Shown here: positions 1 through 6,784 of the stretch, one piece after another
How positions within the stretch are numbered: position 1 is the stretch's first letter
Layout: the number at the start of each line of letters is the position of its first letter
DNA from: a virus
IMG/VR virus record: IMGVR_UViG_3300030060_005071
Coordinates: 332 to 26,059 of that record
Length of the DNA: 25,728 nt
Strand: one strand, 5' to 3'
Translations under genes and position numbers: made by a program
Notes under the pieces: generated by a model
The model's database searches: none
Told to the model about the DNA's origin: nothing
The model's input: only the letters and a program-made list of their open reading frames with translations

Positions 1-526
1 GTGTTAATTCGCGGCTCTTTTTTATTAGTAATGTCTTTACGATTGTAGTTGAAGTTGGGAAAAAGTTTTGTATTACTTCTTTACTTTTAGTTGGGTATGT
101 AACCCAGTGATACGTATGAAAATCCTTTTTAATTAAAACAATAGCAACATCCCCCGCTTTTAACTTATCGAATTCTGTTTGTTCAACAGTAAAACCTTTT
201 GAAGTAAGAAAATTAACTAGCTCATGCGGCCAAGTAATTTCCATCGCCTCTTGATTAAAGATGCTCATTATTACTCTCATTAGGTTTCCGCTTTTTTGAA
301 TTTCTCTACTGATCTCAATGTCAGAATATGTAACATTTAGATGCGAAAATTCTTTCAGTGCGTTCTCGATAGCATTTGGTCCACAAGATATGTAGTGCCT
401 TTTAAATGCCCCAGAATCGTCTGTAGCGAACGTTCCTTTCTTAATCGCTCCACACCCGCAGAACAAAATCAATGCGAGCAATATGAACGGAAGAACATAC
501 TTTTTGAGTGTAGGTTTTATACTCAT
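1..526 (-). CDS. Lipoprotein with C39-like cysteine peptidase signature (partial, runs off left edge)
   Basis: An open frame of 175 codons starts at the ATG in 524-526 and is still open at base 1, so the C-terminus is missing. The protein begins with a short basic stretch and a hydrophobic segment (residues 10-22) ending in FCGC, a lipobox-like signal that predicts lipid attachment at Cys25 and an envelope location. Next comes ISCGPNAIENAL (Cys48) and, later, GDVAIVLIKKD followed by TYHWVTYP (His140). A CGP motif at the start of a helix plus a late His after a hydrophobic strand is the pattern of C39/papain-like peptidases, so Cys48 and His140 are candidate catalytic residues. I see no obvious acidic third residue soon after His140. 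The gene is divergent from phoH and has its own TTGTGTAA element 8 nt upstream. The envelope location and peptidase activity are inferences. It could also be an inactive C39-fold protein. A role in host-envelope modification, superinfection exclusion or lysis is possible but unsupported. Confidence 0.72.
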   Translation of the reverse strand, partial: MSIKPTLKKYVLPFILLALILFCGCGAIKKGTFATDDSGAFKRHYISCGPNAIENALKEFSHLNVTYSDIEISREIQKSGNLMRVIMSIFNQEAMEITWPHELVNFLTSKGFTVEQTEFDKLKAGDVAIVLIKKDFHTYHWVTYPTKSKEVIQNFFPTSTTIVKTLLIKKSRELT

Positions 527-534
527 ACATTATT

Positions 535-542
535 TTACACAA
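535..542 (-). promoter_or_regulatory. TTGTGTAA element upstream of the lipoprotein gene
   Basis: On the minus strand this reads TTGTGTAA after a T-rich stretch and ends 8 nt before the ATG at 526. It is the same 8-mer seen on the plus strand before phoH, the portal gene and the membrane-protein gene. It is a candidate phage promoter element; the spacing implies a very short leader. Confidence 0.5.
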
Positions 543-554
543 AAACAAAAGGAA

Positions 555-562
555 TTGTGTAA
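555..562 (+). promoter_or_regulatory. TTGTGTAA element upstream of phoH
   Basis: TTGTGTAA lies 14 nt before the phoH ATG and only 12 nt from the oppositely oriented copy at 535-542, making a compact divergent control region. The leader after it ends in AATAAGCCT directly before ATG, nearly matching the leader of the gene at 14032. I see no good Shine-Dalgarno sequence there. Confidence 0.5.
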
Positions 563-576
563 TTCTCAATAAGCCT

Positions 577-1368
577 ATGAAAAACAAAGATGGCTCTCAC
601 AAGCCTATCAAAATCCGAGGCGGCAAGGAACTAGCGACTGAAGTTAGAAAAGACAACTGTGACGAAACACGCTTTATTGCCGAAAACCCAATTAAAAGAC
701 AAATCAGAGTAAACCAATTTCCTTGGACTGAAAAACAGAAAGACTTTTTTAGAGTAGCTTTACATCCACACACAAGAATAATCTTTGTAAGCGGGCCAGC
801 GGGCACATCTAAAACTTTGCTGGCAACCTACTGCGCTCTTCAGTTACTCAACCTTAAGTCTATTGAAGAGATTATGTATCTACGGTCTGCCGTAGAATCA
901 TCAGACAAAAGCCTTGGTTATTTGCCGGGCAACGCTGATGAAAAGTTAAAGTTTTTTAATTTGCCATTTTTAGACAAACTCACAGAGCTTTTGACAGGAA
1001 AGCAAGCCGAAAAGCTAGAGCAAGAAAATAGAATCTCTATGTTCCCTGTAAACTTTGCGCGGGGTATGAACTGGCAAGCTAAGTGCGTTATCCTTGATGA
1101 AGCGCAAAACTCAACAGAAAAAGAAATAATGACTGTTCTCACCCGTTTGGGTGAAGGTAGTCGCGCTTTTATTCTAGCTGACCCAATGCAAACAGACCTC
1201 AAAGGGTATGACAAAACAGGCGGCTACCAAAACCTAGCGCAAATCTATTCTGACGAAGACTCTCTGCAACATGGTATTTATCACTTCACTTTTGATGAAG
1301 ATGACATCATGCGTTCTGAGCTTGTTAAGTTCTTAATCAAGAAGCTAAATCAATCAAAAAGCAAGTAA
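577..1368 (+). CDS. phoH: PhoH-like P-loop ATPase
   Basis: The 263-residue protein is a PhoH-family ATPase. Walker A is GPAGTSKT (residues 73-80), the Walker B strand is VILDEAQN (171-178), and the family segments RGMNW (162-166) and ADPMQTDL (201-208, usually GDPxQxDL) are present in the right order. PhoH domains are related to the ATPase part of superfamily 1 helicases. Some have RNA helicase or RNase-linked activity, and they are very common in marine phages, where their role is unsettled. Here the ATPase stands alone with a roughly 50-residue N-terminal extension and no PIN or KH domain. The start is the first ATG after the TTGTGTAA element. The gene appears to be its own transcription unit: a small hairpin terminator follows directly and the next gene is convergent. 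Confidence 0.92.
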   Translation: MKNKDGSHKPIKIRGGKELATEVRKDNCDETRFIAENPIKRQIRVNQFPWTEKQKDFFRVALHPHTRIIFVSGPAGTSKTLLATYCALQLLNLKSIEEIMYLRSAVESSDKSLGYLPGNADEKLKFFNLPFLDKLTELLTGKQAEKLEQENRISMFPVNFARGMNWQAKCVILDEAQNSTEKEIMTVLTRLGEGSRAFILADPMQTDLKGYDKTGGYQNLAQIYSDEDSLQHGIYHFTFDEDDIMRSELVKFLIKKLNQSKSK

Positions 1369-1371
1369 ACG

Positions 1372-1389
1372 AAACCCTGTGGTTTTTTT
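1372..1389 (+). terminator. Small intrinsic terminator after phoH
   Basis: AAACC, loop CTGT, GGTTT, then the run of seven T at 1383-1389. The 5-bp stem starts 3 nt after the phoH stop. The stem is short, so efficiency is uncertain, but the place and T-run fit. Confidence 0.45.
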
Positions 1390-1424
1390 AATTACTTTTA
1401 AATATTTTTAATTATAACAAGTAA

Positions 1425-1441
1425 CACGAACATTGTTCGTG
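1425..1441. repeat. 17-bp perfect inverted repeat in the convergent gap
   Basis: CACGAACATTGTTCGTG is an 8-bp perfect inverted repeat around one central base. It lies in the AT-rich gap between the convergent ends of phoH and the metallopeptidase gene. It has no strong T-run on either strand, so it is not a classical intrinsic terminator. It could be a protein-binding site or an mRNA 3' end-protecting hairpin. Confidence 0.6.
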
Positions 1442-1453
1442 GGTATGTTTAAC

Positions 1454-1768
1454 CTATTTACCTTTACTCTTCTTGGGGTCTTTTTTGGCTTTACGCCACC
1501 CCTGAGAATATAGGAATCGAGTAACAGTGTTACCAAACTTAGTTACGTTTTCTTCTGATGCATCCCAAAAAAATGCGTGAGCAAACTCGTGAATCATTGT
1601 GTTCATAAGCTGTCTCTCCGTTTGGTTCGGATTAACTATGATTTTCGGGTCATCTTCTGATGGGTCAAAGCAGAGCCCCACAGCGTTGTAGGCTTTAGGT
1701 GGTTTCTTCAAAATCACCTCGTATCTTACTTTTCCATCACAAGTTCTGAATACAAAAGGCTTTTTCAT
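1454..1768 (-). CDS. Small HExxH zinc metallopeptidase-like protein
   Basis: The 104-residue protein has the zinc-peptidase motif HEFAH at residues 60-64 inside the helix MNTMIHEFAHAFFWD. This is followed by an acidic stretch (Asp69, Glu72, Glu73) that could give the third zinc ligand. The preceding strand PKIIVNPNQTERQ fits the edge strand and lead-in to the active-site helix of minimal SprT-like and related phage metallopeptidases. The C-terminus is Lys-rich. There is no signal peptide, so it is probably cytoplasmic. It is the only complete minus-strand gene in the window and sits between phoH and the sigma-terminase block. Its upstream region lacks a clear TGTGTAA element, although a weaker AATGTAAT lies about 12 nt before the start. 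Substrate and role are unknown; processing of a host or phage protein is an inference. It could alternatively be an inactive zinc-binding fold. Confidence 0.75.
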   Translation of the reverse strand: MKKPFVFRTCDGKVRYEVILKKPPKAYNAVGLCFDPSEDDPKIIVNPNQTERQLMNTMIHEFAHAFFWDASEENVTKFGNTVTRFLYSQGWRKAKKDPKKSKGK

Positions 1769-1826
1769 GGTGTATACCTAATTACATTAAAAATAGAAAA
1801 AAAACCTTTAAAAATTATAATTTATT

Positions 1827-2225
1827 ATGAACATTTATTGCAAGTCTTGTGGGGGTCCAACCGCTTACGGCTCAAAAAAGCCCAAATTTTGCAGTCATTG
1901 TGGTCAACCGTTTAATTCTATGGCAAAAGCCAGCACGCCAACTAAACGTCCTGCTCCACAGAAAAAACAGGTTATTGCTCAAGAATTTCACGAAGATGAG
2001 GCTATGGCTGATGATTCTCCTCGGATACCTAATATATCTAGACTTGACGCTGATATAGAAGTAGGCAGAGCAAGAGGGGTAAAGCTTGGGGAAATAGCTG
2101 GCACGGCTAACGAAAATGACGAAGCGTTTATAAGACCCTCGGATGGTACAGAAATAAGCTCAGAACAAGCCCTGAAGCAATTACAGAAAGAAGCTGGATC
2201 AATAAGGCAAAAGGGAAGCTCTTAA
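1827..2225 (+). CDS. Zinc-ribbon protein upstream of sigma factor
   Basis: The 132-residue protein starts with a four-cysteine zinc ribbon: Cys5-x2-Cys8 and Cys22-x2-Cys25, with knuckles YCKSCGG and FCSHCGQ. A Pro/Lys/Gln-rich linker follows (about residues 30-50), then an acidic middle, and an end rich in Gln, Lys and Ser that looks partly disordered. No enzyme motif is visible. Ribbons of this type often bind nucleic acid or RNA polymerase. Its stop overlaps the sigma-factor ATG by one base (TAATG), so the two are probably translated together. A role as a transcription cofactor for that sigma factor is attractive but is inference from position and fold only. The leader is very AT-rich with no clear Shine-Dalgarno sequence. 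Confidence 0.72.
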   Translation: MNIYCKSCGGPTAYGSKKPKFCSHCGQPFNSMAKASTPTKRPAPQKKQVIAQEFHEDEAMADDSPRIPNISRLDADIEVGRARGVKLGEIAGTANENDEAFIRPSDGTEISSEQALKQLQKEAGSIRQKGSS

Positions 2226-2914
2226 TGCCCAAAAAGCCCAAAAGGCCAAAATTCGAAGAAAACATTGACGTAATCGACCAAGAGATAAGGAAGCGTAGGA
2301 ACAAATGGAATCTTACCGCTTTAGCTTGGATGGATTTTGATGATGTATCTCAGATTTTAAGGTTTCACATATTTAAGAAGTGGGATATGTATGACCCATC
2401 TCAACCCTTGACTCCTTGGGTTAATAGGATCATTTCGAATCAAATAAAAAACCTAATCAGAAATAACTATGGTAATTTCACAAGACCCTGTTTAAAATGC
2501 GCTGCCGCTGAAGGGTTTGGGGGCTGCAATATTTATGGAGACCAAGACAGCAAATGTCCTTTATTTGCTAAATGGGAAAAAACCAAGAAAAGAGCTCATG
2601 ACGCAAAATTACCTTTGGCTTTAGAAAACCACACTAAAGAGGTATCTTCTATGGGTGGAGACTTTTTTGATGTTGAGCTTGCGGCTAAAAAACTTCATAA
2701 AAAAATGAAAACGATCCTTAAAGCTAATGAGCTACAGGTCTACGAGTTGCTATACATAGAAAACCTAGAAGAAGAAGATGTAGCTAAAAAGATGGGGTAC
2801 AAAACCACAGAGAAAAATCGACAGCCGGGCTACAAACAAATCAAGAACATTAAAAAATCTATTTTGATAAAAGTTAAAAAAGAGATAGAAAAAAACGGCG
2901 CAGATATATTTTAA
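2225..2914 (+). CDS. Phage RNA polymerase sigma factor with Cys-rich insertion
   Basis: The 229-residue protein resembles sigma-70-type factors. Residues about 37-86 (FDDVSQILRFHIFKKWDMYD, then PWVNRIISNQIKNLIRN) match region 2, the part that binds core polymerase and melts the -10 region. Residues about 166-220 (ANELQVYELLYIENLEEEDV, then a Lys-rich helix) resemble the region 4 helix-turn-helix. Between them is an insertion with four cysteines, Cys89-x2-Cys92-x8-Cys101-x9-Cys111, which could bind zinc. The expected job is to direct host RNA polymerase to phage late promoters, as T4 gp55 does. It is coupled to the zinc-ribbon gene upstream by a 1-nt overlap, and the next gene starts one base after its stop. 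The likely target is the TGTGTAA element found before most transcription units here. The family call is fairly firm; the target is a hypothesis. Confidence 0.8.
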   Translation: MPKKPKRPKFEENIDVIDQEIRKRRNKWNLTALAWMDFDDVSQILRFHIFKKWDMYDPSQPLTPWVNRIISNQIKNLIRNNYGNFTRPCLKCAAAEGFGGCNIYGDQDSKCPLFAKWEKTKKRAHDAKLPLALENHTKEVSSMGGDFFDVELAAKKLHKKMKTILKANELQVYELLYIENLEEEDVAKKMGYKTTEKNRQPGYKQIKNIKKSILIKVKKEIEKNGADIF

Positions 2915-2915
2915 C

Positions 2916-4013
2916 ATGTCCGACATGACAAAAGAACAAAGGCATCAGGCTGCTGTCGATCTTTGGAGAGAAAGAGAAGCGGCTAACGAAACACCTCCAT
3001 CCTTACAAGAGGTAATGGCGGTTTCTTACCCAGACAAACCCGACCTAGACGGCAGAAGCAAAGAGGCGAGAGAGCTTAAATCGTTTTTAGCGGAACTAGA
3101 AATAGAGCCTGACGGAGCTCATGTTTACCACCCGAAAGAAATAGAGCCTTTAACTGACGAGCATAAAGAATTTATCATAAATAATGCAAAGGTGATGGGG
3201 GGTACGCACTTAACTCGCACTGTATACAATGACCCAACGATAACCCCACTTGATGGCAGAGTGAGACTTGTGAATGAGTTTTTAAAAACTTTGCCTGAAG
3301 ATATAGTCACGCAAGACACTCAAGACATCCCAGACCCAGCATATACCCCGCCTAAAACATTTGATAAAACCTTGTTGTTGGTCAACAAATATATCCACGA
3401 AAAAATAGAAAAGAAAAAAATTAATGGCCGACAAAAGAAAGAAATTAACGCCCTTATGGGTTATATAAACACCGTAAGATTTATTCACCAAGTCAGCACC
3501 TTTGACAATAACATGGATAGAGAATTGTTTCAATCCAGTTTTGTTCGTTATACGCATGACAAGCCAGACCTTACTCAAGAAGAAGTTGACCAATATATTG
3601 TGCTTTCTACGGAGGTTGTAATCGGCTCTAGTATTCAAGCTCGCTCTGAACGCTTACAGCAACTACTTGACAACGCAGCAGAAGACAGTGAAGGTAGGCG
3701 GCTGGCTATGGGGTTAGTGCAAGCCATCAGTGCGGCACAAACAGAATATAACCAATGCGTCGGAAGACAGCATAAGTTATTGGGTGATTTAAAAGAAAAG
3801 AGAAGTGACAAGCTTAAGAGTCAGATAAAAGAGAGTGCAAGCGTTGTTCATCTTGTGCAAATGTGGAAAGAGGAAGAGTCCAGAAAAAAACTTATTGCTT
3901 TAGCTGAACTCAGGAAAAAGGGAGTAAAAAAAGAAATCAAAAAACTGTCTTCAATGGACGAAGTAAAAGCCCGAATCATGGGCATAAGCGAGGACGAGGT
4001 ATTAAATGGTTAG
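2916..4013 (+). CDS. Unrecognised helical protein, possible DNA-binding packaging partner
   Basis: A 365-residue soluble protein that I do not recognise. The N-terminal half is mostly helical and has stretches that could be helix-turn-helix units, for example SLQEVMAVSYPDKPDLDGRS and KEFIINNAKVMGGTHLTRTV. The C-terminal third is strongly charged and probably coiled-coil (about residues 280-350, rich in Lys, Glu and Arg). It begins one base after the sigma factor and its last 8 nt overlap the nuclease gene, so it belongs to the same translationally coupled block that ends in terminase. No small terminase is otherwise visible, and a DNA-binding helical protein two genes upstream of the large subunit is a reasonable candidate for it. 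That is position-based inference only. No membrane segment or signal peptide is seen. Confidence 0.6.
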   Translation: MSDMTKEQRHQAAVDLWREREAANETPPSLQEVMAVSYPDKPDLDGRSKEARELKSFLAELEIEPDGAHVYHPKEIEPLTDEHKEFIINNAKVMGGTHLTRTVYNDPTITPLDGRVRLVNEFLKTLPEDIVTQDTQDIPDPAYTPPKTFDKTLLLVNKYIHEKIEKKKINGRQKKEINALMGYINTVRFIHQVSTFDNNMDRELFQSSFVRYTHDKPDLTQEEVDQYIVLSTEVVIGSSIQARSERLQQLLDNAAEDSEGRRLAMGLVQAISAAQTEYNQCVGRQHKLLGDLKEKRSDKLKSQIKESASVVHLVQMWKEEESRKKLIALAELRKKGVKKEIKKLSSMDEVKARIMGISEDEVLNG

Positions 4014-4941
4014 TTGTAAGATTTGCGGAAAAGAGTTTGATTCGGATAGACAATTACACGCGCATCTAAAAGCTCACAAGATGCGGGTAATTGAGTATTA
4101 TCAATCTCAATACCCTAGATACGACAAATTCGATAACACCATTATTAAGTTTAAAAGCAAAGACCAATATTTCGCCAGCGATTTCAATACTAGAACCAAT
4201 CTTAAAAAATGGATTAAATCTGCACCCAAAGACGAAGTTAAAGAATACTGCGAGAACCTTCTTATAGACAGAAAAAAGAAAAAGAATCTAGAATATGCGC
4301 CGACTCAGGTTGAGCTTAGAACCCTGCTTATACCACCTATTCAATGTTACAATGAGTTGTTTGGTGACTACTATGAGCTATGCAGGAAGCTGGGTTTTAA
4401 AACAGATTACTTTAATTACGATAAAATTATTACTGGCTCAGAAATCAATAACTCTAAAAAGATTTACATAGACACTAGAGAGAAAAAGCCTTTAAATTTC
4501 AAAAATGTGGAAACCGAGGTTAGAACCTTGAAGTTTGGCGACTACGCTTTTAGTGACGAAGAGGCTTCTTGTAAGTGTTATATAGAAAGAAAATCGACTA
4601 GCGATTTCATAGGAACCCTAAGCGGGGGTTACGATAGATTCTGTAGAGAGATAGAAAGAGCGCAACAAGCTAATGCTGGTTTTGTAATATTGGTAGAAGA
4701 AACCCTTAGTAATTGTTTAGGTTTTAATTACTTACCTCACGTTTATAAAAAAGGAACCAAAGTAACTCCAGAGTATTTATTTCATAACGTAAGAAAACTT
4801 GGGCAAACCTACCCCTTCATTCAGTTCTTATTTGTAAAAGGAAGAGTTAGAGCAGCAGAAACTGTGCAAAAAATATTCACGTCTGGGTGCGCTTTTAAAA
4901 GTGTTGACTTGCAGCTAGCCTATGATACTAAAAAATTGTAA
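4006..4941 (+). CDS. C2H2 zinc finger - ERCC4-type nuclease
   Basis: The 311-residue protein has two recognisable parts. Residues 4-24 form a classical C2H2 finger (Cys4, Cys7, His20, His24; CKICGKEFDSDRQLHAHLKA). From about residue 152 there is an ERCC4/XPF-type nuclease core: IDTREKKPL (Asp156, Arg158, Glu159), KFGDYAF (Gly178, Asp179) and YIERKSTSDF (Glu194, Arg195, Lys196, Asp200). These match the GD, ERK and DxRE elements that bind metal. A helical middle section links them. The family cuts branched or flap DNA structures. The gene overlaps the upstream one by 8 nt and the terminase start by one base, so it is probably co-translated with terminase. A role in resolving recombination intermediates before packaging, like T4 gp49, is inferred from position. 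The C2H2 finger, mainly eukaryotic in distribution, probably aids DNA binding. Confidence 0.85.
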   Translation: MVSCKICGKEFDSDRQLHAHLKAHKMRVIEYYQSQYPRYDKFDNTIIKFKSKDQYFASDFNTRTNLKKWIKSAPKDEVKEYCENLLIDRKKKKNLEYAPTQVELRTLLIPPIQCYNELFGDYYELCRKLGFKTDYFNYDKIITGSEINNSKKIYIDTREKKPLNFKNVETEVRTLKFGDYAFSDEEASCKCYIERKSTSDFIGTLSGGYDRFCREIERAQQANAGFVILVEETLSNCLGFNYLPHVYKKGTKVTPEYLFHNVRKLGQTYPFIQFLFVKGRVRAAETVQKIFTSGCAFKSVDLQLAYDTKKL

Positions 4942-6764
4942 TGTGGTACTCTCCTGAAAAATATGATAAGGAATTCGAAAACCTTAACGATCAATTCTTA
5001 GCTCTAAAAGGTGAGCTTGAAGATAAGGAGGCTAAGATATCTTTGGCCAAGTTCTTGAGGGCTAATTTAGGGTTTACTACCGAATTGATTTCTGGTATCA
5101 AGCTAGCAGCTTACCAAGAAGCCACGCTAAAGGGAATGATGAACCGCAACTTTTCTATGTGTGTCTGGGGCCGTGGTTGTGGTAAGACTTTTATTGCTTC
5201 TGTGTTTTGTTTTCTTCAATGCATATTTGAACCTGGCACTAAAATACTTATTGCTGGCCCGACGTTTCGTACTGCGAGGTTTATTTTCAATAACCTAGAG
5301 AAACTAGTGGAGTCGAAAGGAGCAGAGCTTCTGTCGCAATGTTTCGGCGCTAAGTCTAAACGCAACGATCAGTTTGAGTGGAGCATCAATGGTGGGACAA
5401 TTACGGCGATCCCACTTAACGGTGAAAAGATTCGTGGTTTCCGCGCCAACGTGCTGGTGCTTGATGAGTACCTTCTTTTGCCTGAAGATATTATCAAAAC
5501 TGTGTTGATGCCATTTTTGGTCGCGCCTCAAAACATGAAAGAGCGTTTAGAGATCAGAGAAATGGAGAATAGACTTATAGAGCAAGGGGCAATGAAAGAG
5601 GAAGATCGAATGGTGTTCGAAAATAATTCAAAGATGATTGCCTTGTCTTCTGCATCTTATACGTTTGAAAATCTATTTAAGACCTACAAGGAATGGATGG
5701 AGAAGATACAAAATAAAGACCACCATGACGCAAAATACTTTATATCACAAATGAGCTACGAAGCTCTACCAGAAGAAATGGTAGACCCGACTATTATTGA
5801 GGAGGCCCAAACTGGTGGTGTTTCAAACTCGTCTTTTCAACGCGAGTATTGTGCTCAATTCACTGACGGTAGTGACAGCTATTTCAGCGCCAAGAAGATG
5901 CACGAATGCACTGTCCCAGATGGGGAAGAGCCAACGTTAAGGCTGTCTACTCAAGACGGTTCAAAATACATAATTGCAATTGACCCCTCGTTCTCTAACA
6001 GTCCTAGCTCTGACTACTTTGCTATGACTATAATGGAATTAAATGAGGAGAACAAAACTTCTACAGTTGTTCATAGTTATGCGGTGGCTGGAGGCAATCT
6101 TAAAGACCATATAGCTTACATGCATTATTTAACTGACAGCTTTAATGTGGTTATGGTTATTATTGATAACGCAGGGTATCAGTTCTTGGATAGCTGTAAT
6201 GAAAATGATAAATTTAAAAACAAGAAACTCAAGTTTATAGATTTTAACAGTGACGCTGAAGGGGTAGATTACGAAAAAATGCTTCGTAACGCTAAAAGAC
6301 AATACAATAAAGAATTAGGCCATATGTGCTTTAAACAAGTGTTTACCACTAATTTTATTAGAAACGCTAACGAATATTTACAAGCTTGCATTGACCACAA
6401 GAAAGTCTGGTTTGGTTCCAGAATTGCCCCAAACCCAGACGCTTTTATGAGAGAGTCAAATAAGAGACTTCCGTTAGTCTACCCACAAGGCGAGGGTATC
6501 TTAGATTTGATTGAAAACCAAGATAATCTAATATATCAGACAAAAAAGCAATGCGCCCTTTTAGAAGTCAATTCGACAGCCAGAGGAACTCAATCTTTTG
6601 ATTTGCCCCAGCATTTAAAACGAAATACCTCTGCCAATAGAGCCAGAAAAGATAATTATACTACCTTAATGCTTGGCAACTGGGCGGTTAAATGTTATTT
6701 TGATATGATGGACTTGGGAGAAATCAATGTAAATTCGACTTTTAGCCCATTAATGATACAATAA
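4941..6764 (+). CDS. terL: Terminase large subunit
   Basis: The 607-residue protein is the ATP-driven DNA packaging motor and headful or cos nuclease. The ATPase half has Walker A GRGCGKT (77-83) and the Walker B strand VLVLDE (Asp175, Glu176), with an upstream IAGPTFRTARF segment. The RNase H-like nuclease half has IIAIDPSFS (Asp348), VMVIIDN (Asp409) and RKDNYTTLMLGN (Asp571), the usual three metal-binding acids. Length is normal for the family. The start ATG overlaps the nuclease stop by one base. It ends the early coupled block; the portal gene follows after 20 nt carrying its own TTGTGTAA element. The protein docks on the portal vertex of the prohead. Confidence 0.95.
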   Translation: MWYSPEKYDKEFENLNDQFLALKGELEDKEAKISLAKFLRANLGFTTELISGIKLAAYQEATLKGMMNRNFSMCVWGRGCGKTFIASVFCFLQCIFEPGTKILIAGPTFRTARFIFNNLEKLVESKGAELLSQCFGAKSKRNDQFEWSINGGTITAIPLNGEKIRGFRANVLVLDEYLLLPEDIIKTVLMPFLVAPQNMKERLEIREMENRLIEQGAMKEEDRMVFENNSKMIALSSASYTFENLFKTYKEWMEKIQNKDHHDAKYFISQMSYEALPEEMVDPTIIEEAQTGGVSNSSFQREYCAQFTDGSDSYFSAKKMHECTVPDGEEPTLRLSTQDGSKYIIAIDPSFSNSPSSDYFAMTIMELNEENKTSTVVHSYAVAGGNLKDHIAYMHYLTDSFNVVMVIIDNAGYQFLDSCNENDKFKNKKLKFIDFNSDAEGVDYEKMLRNAKRQYNKELGHMCFKQVFTTNFIRNANEYLQACIDHKKVWFGSRIAPNPDAFMRESNKRLPLVYPQGEGILDLIENQDNLIYQTKKQCALLEVNSTARGTQSFDLPQHLKRNTSANRARKDNYTTLMLGNWAVKCYFDMMDLGEINVNSTFSPLMIQ

Positions 6765-6772
6765 TTGTGTAA
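6765..6772 (+). promoter_or_regulatory. TTGTGTAA element before the portal gene
   Basis: The 8-mer begins at the base directly after the terminase stop and ends 12 nt before the portal ATG. It fills most of the 20-nt gap, so it is a candidate promoter for the portal-tail-fibre unit. Confidence 0.5.
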
Positions 6773-6784
6773 CTCAAAACAGCA

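Noticed and set aside
341-562. Plus-strand open frame of 73 codons
   Set aside because: It is antisense to the lipoprotein frame, which has a coherent signal sequence and motifs, and it ends in the divergent control region.
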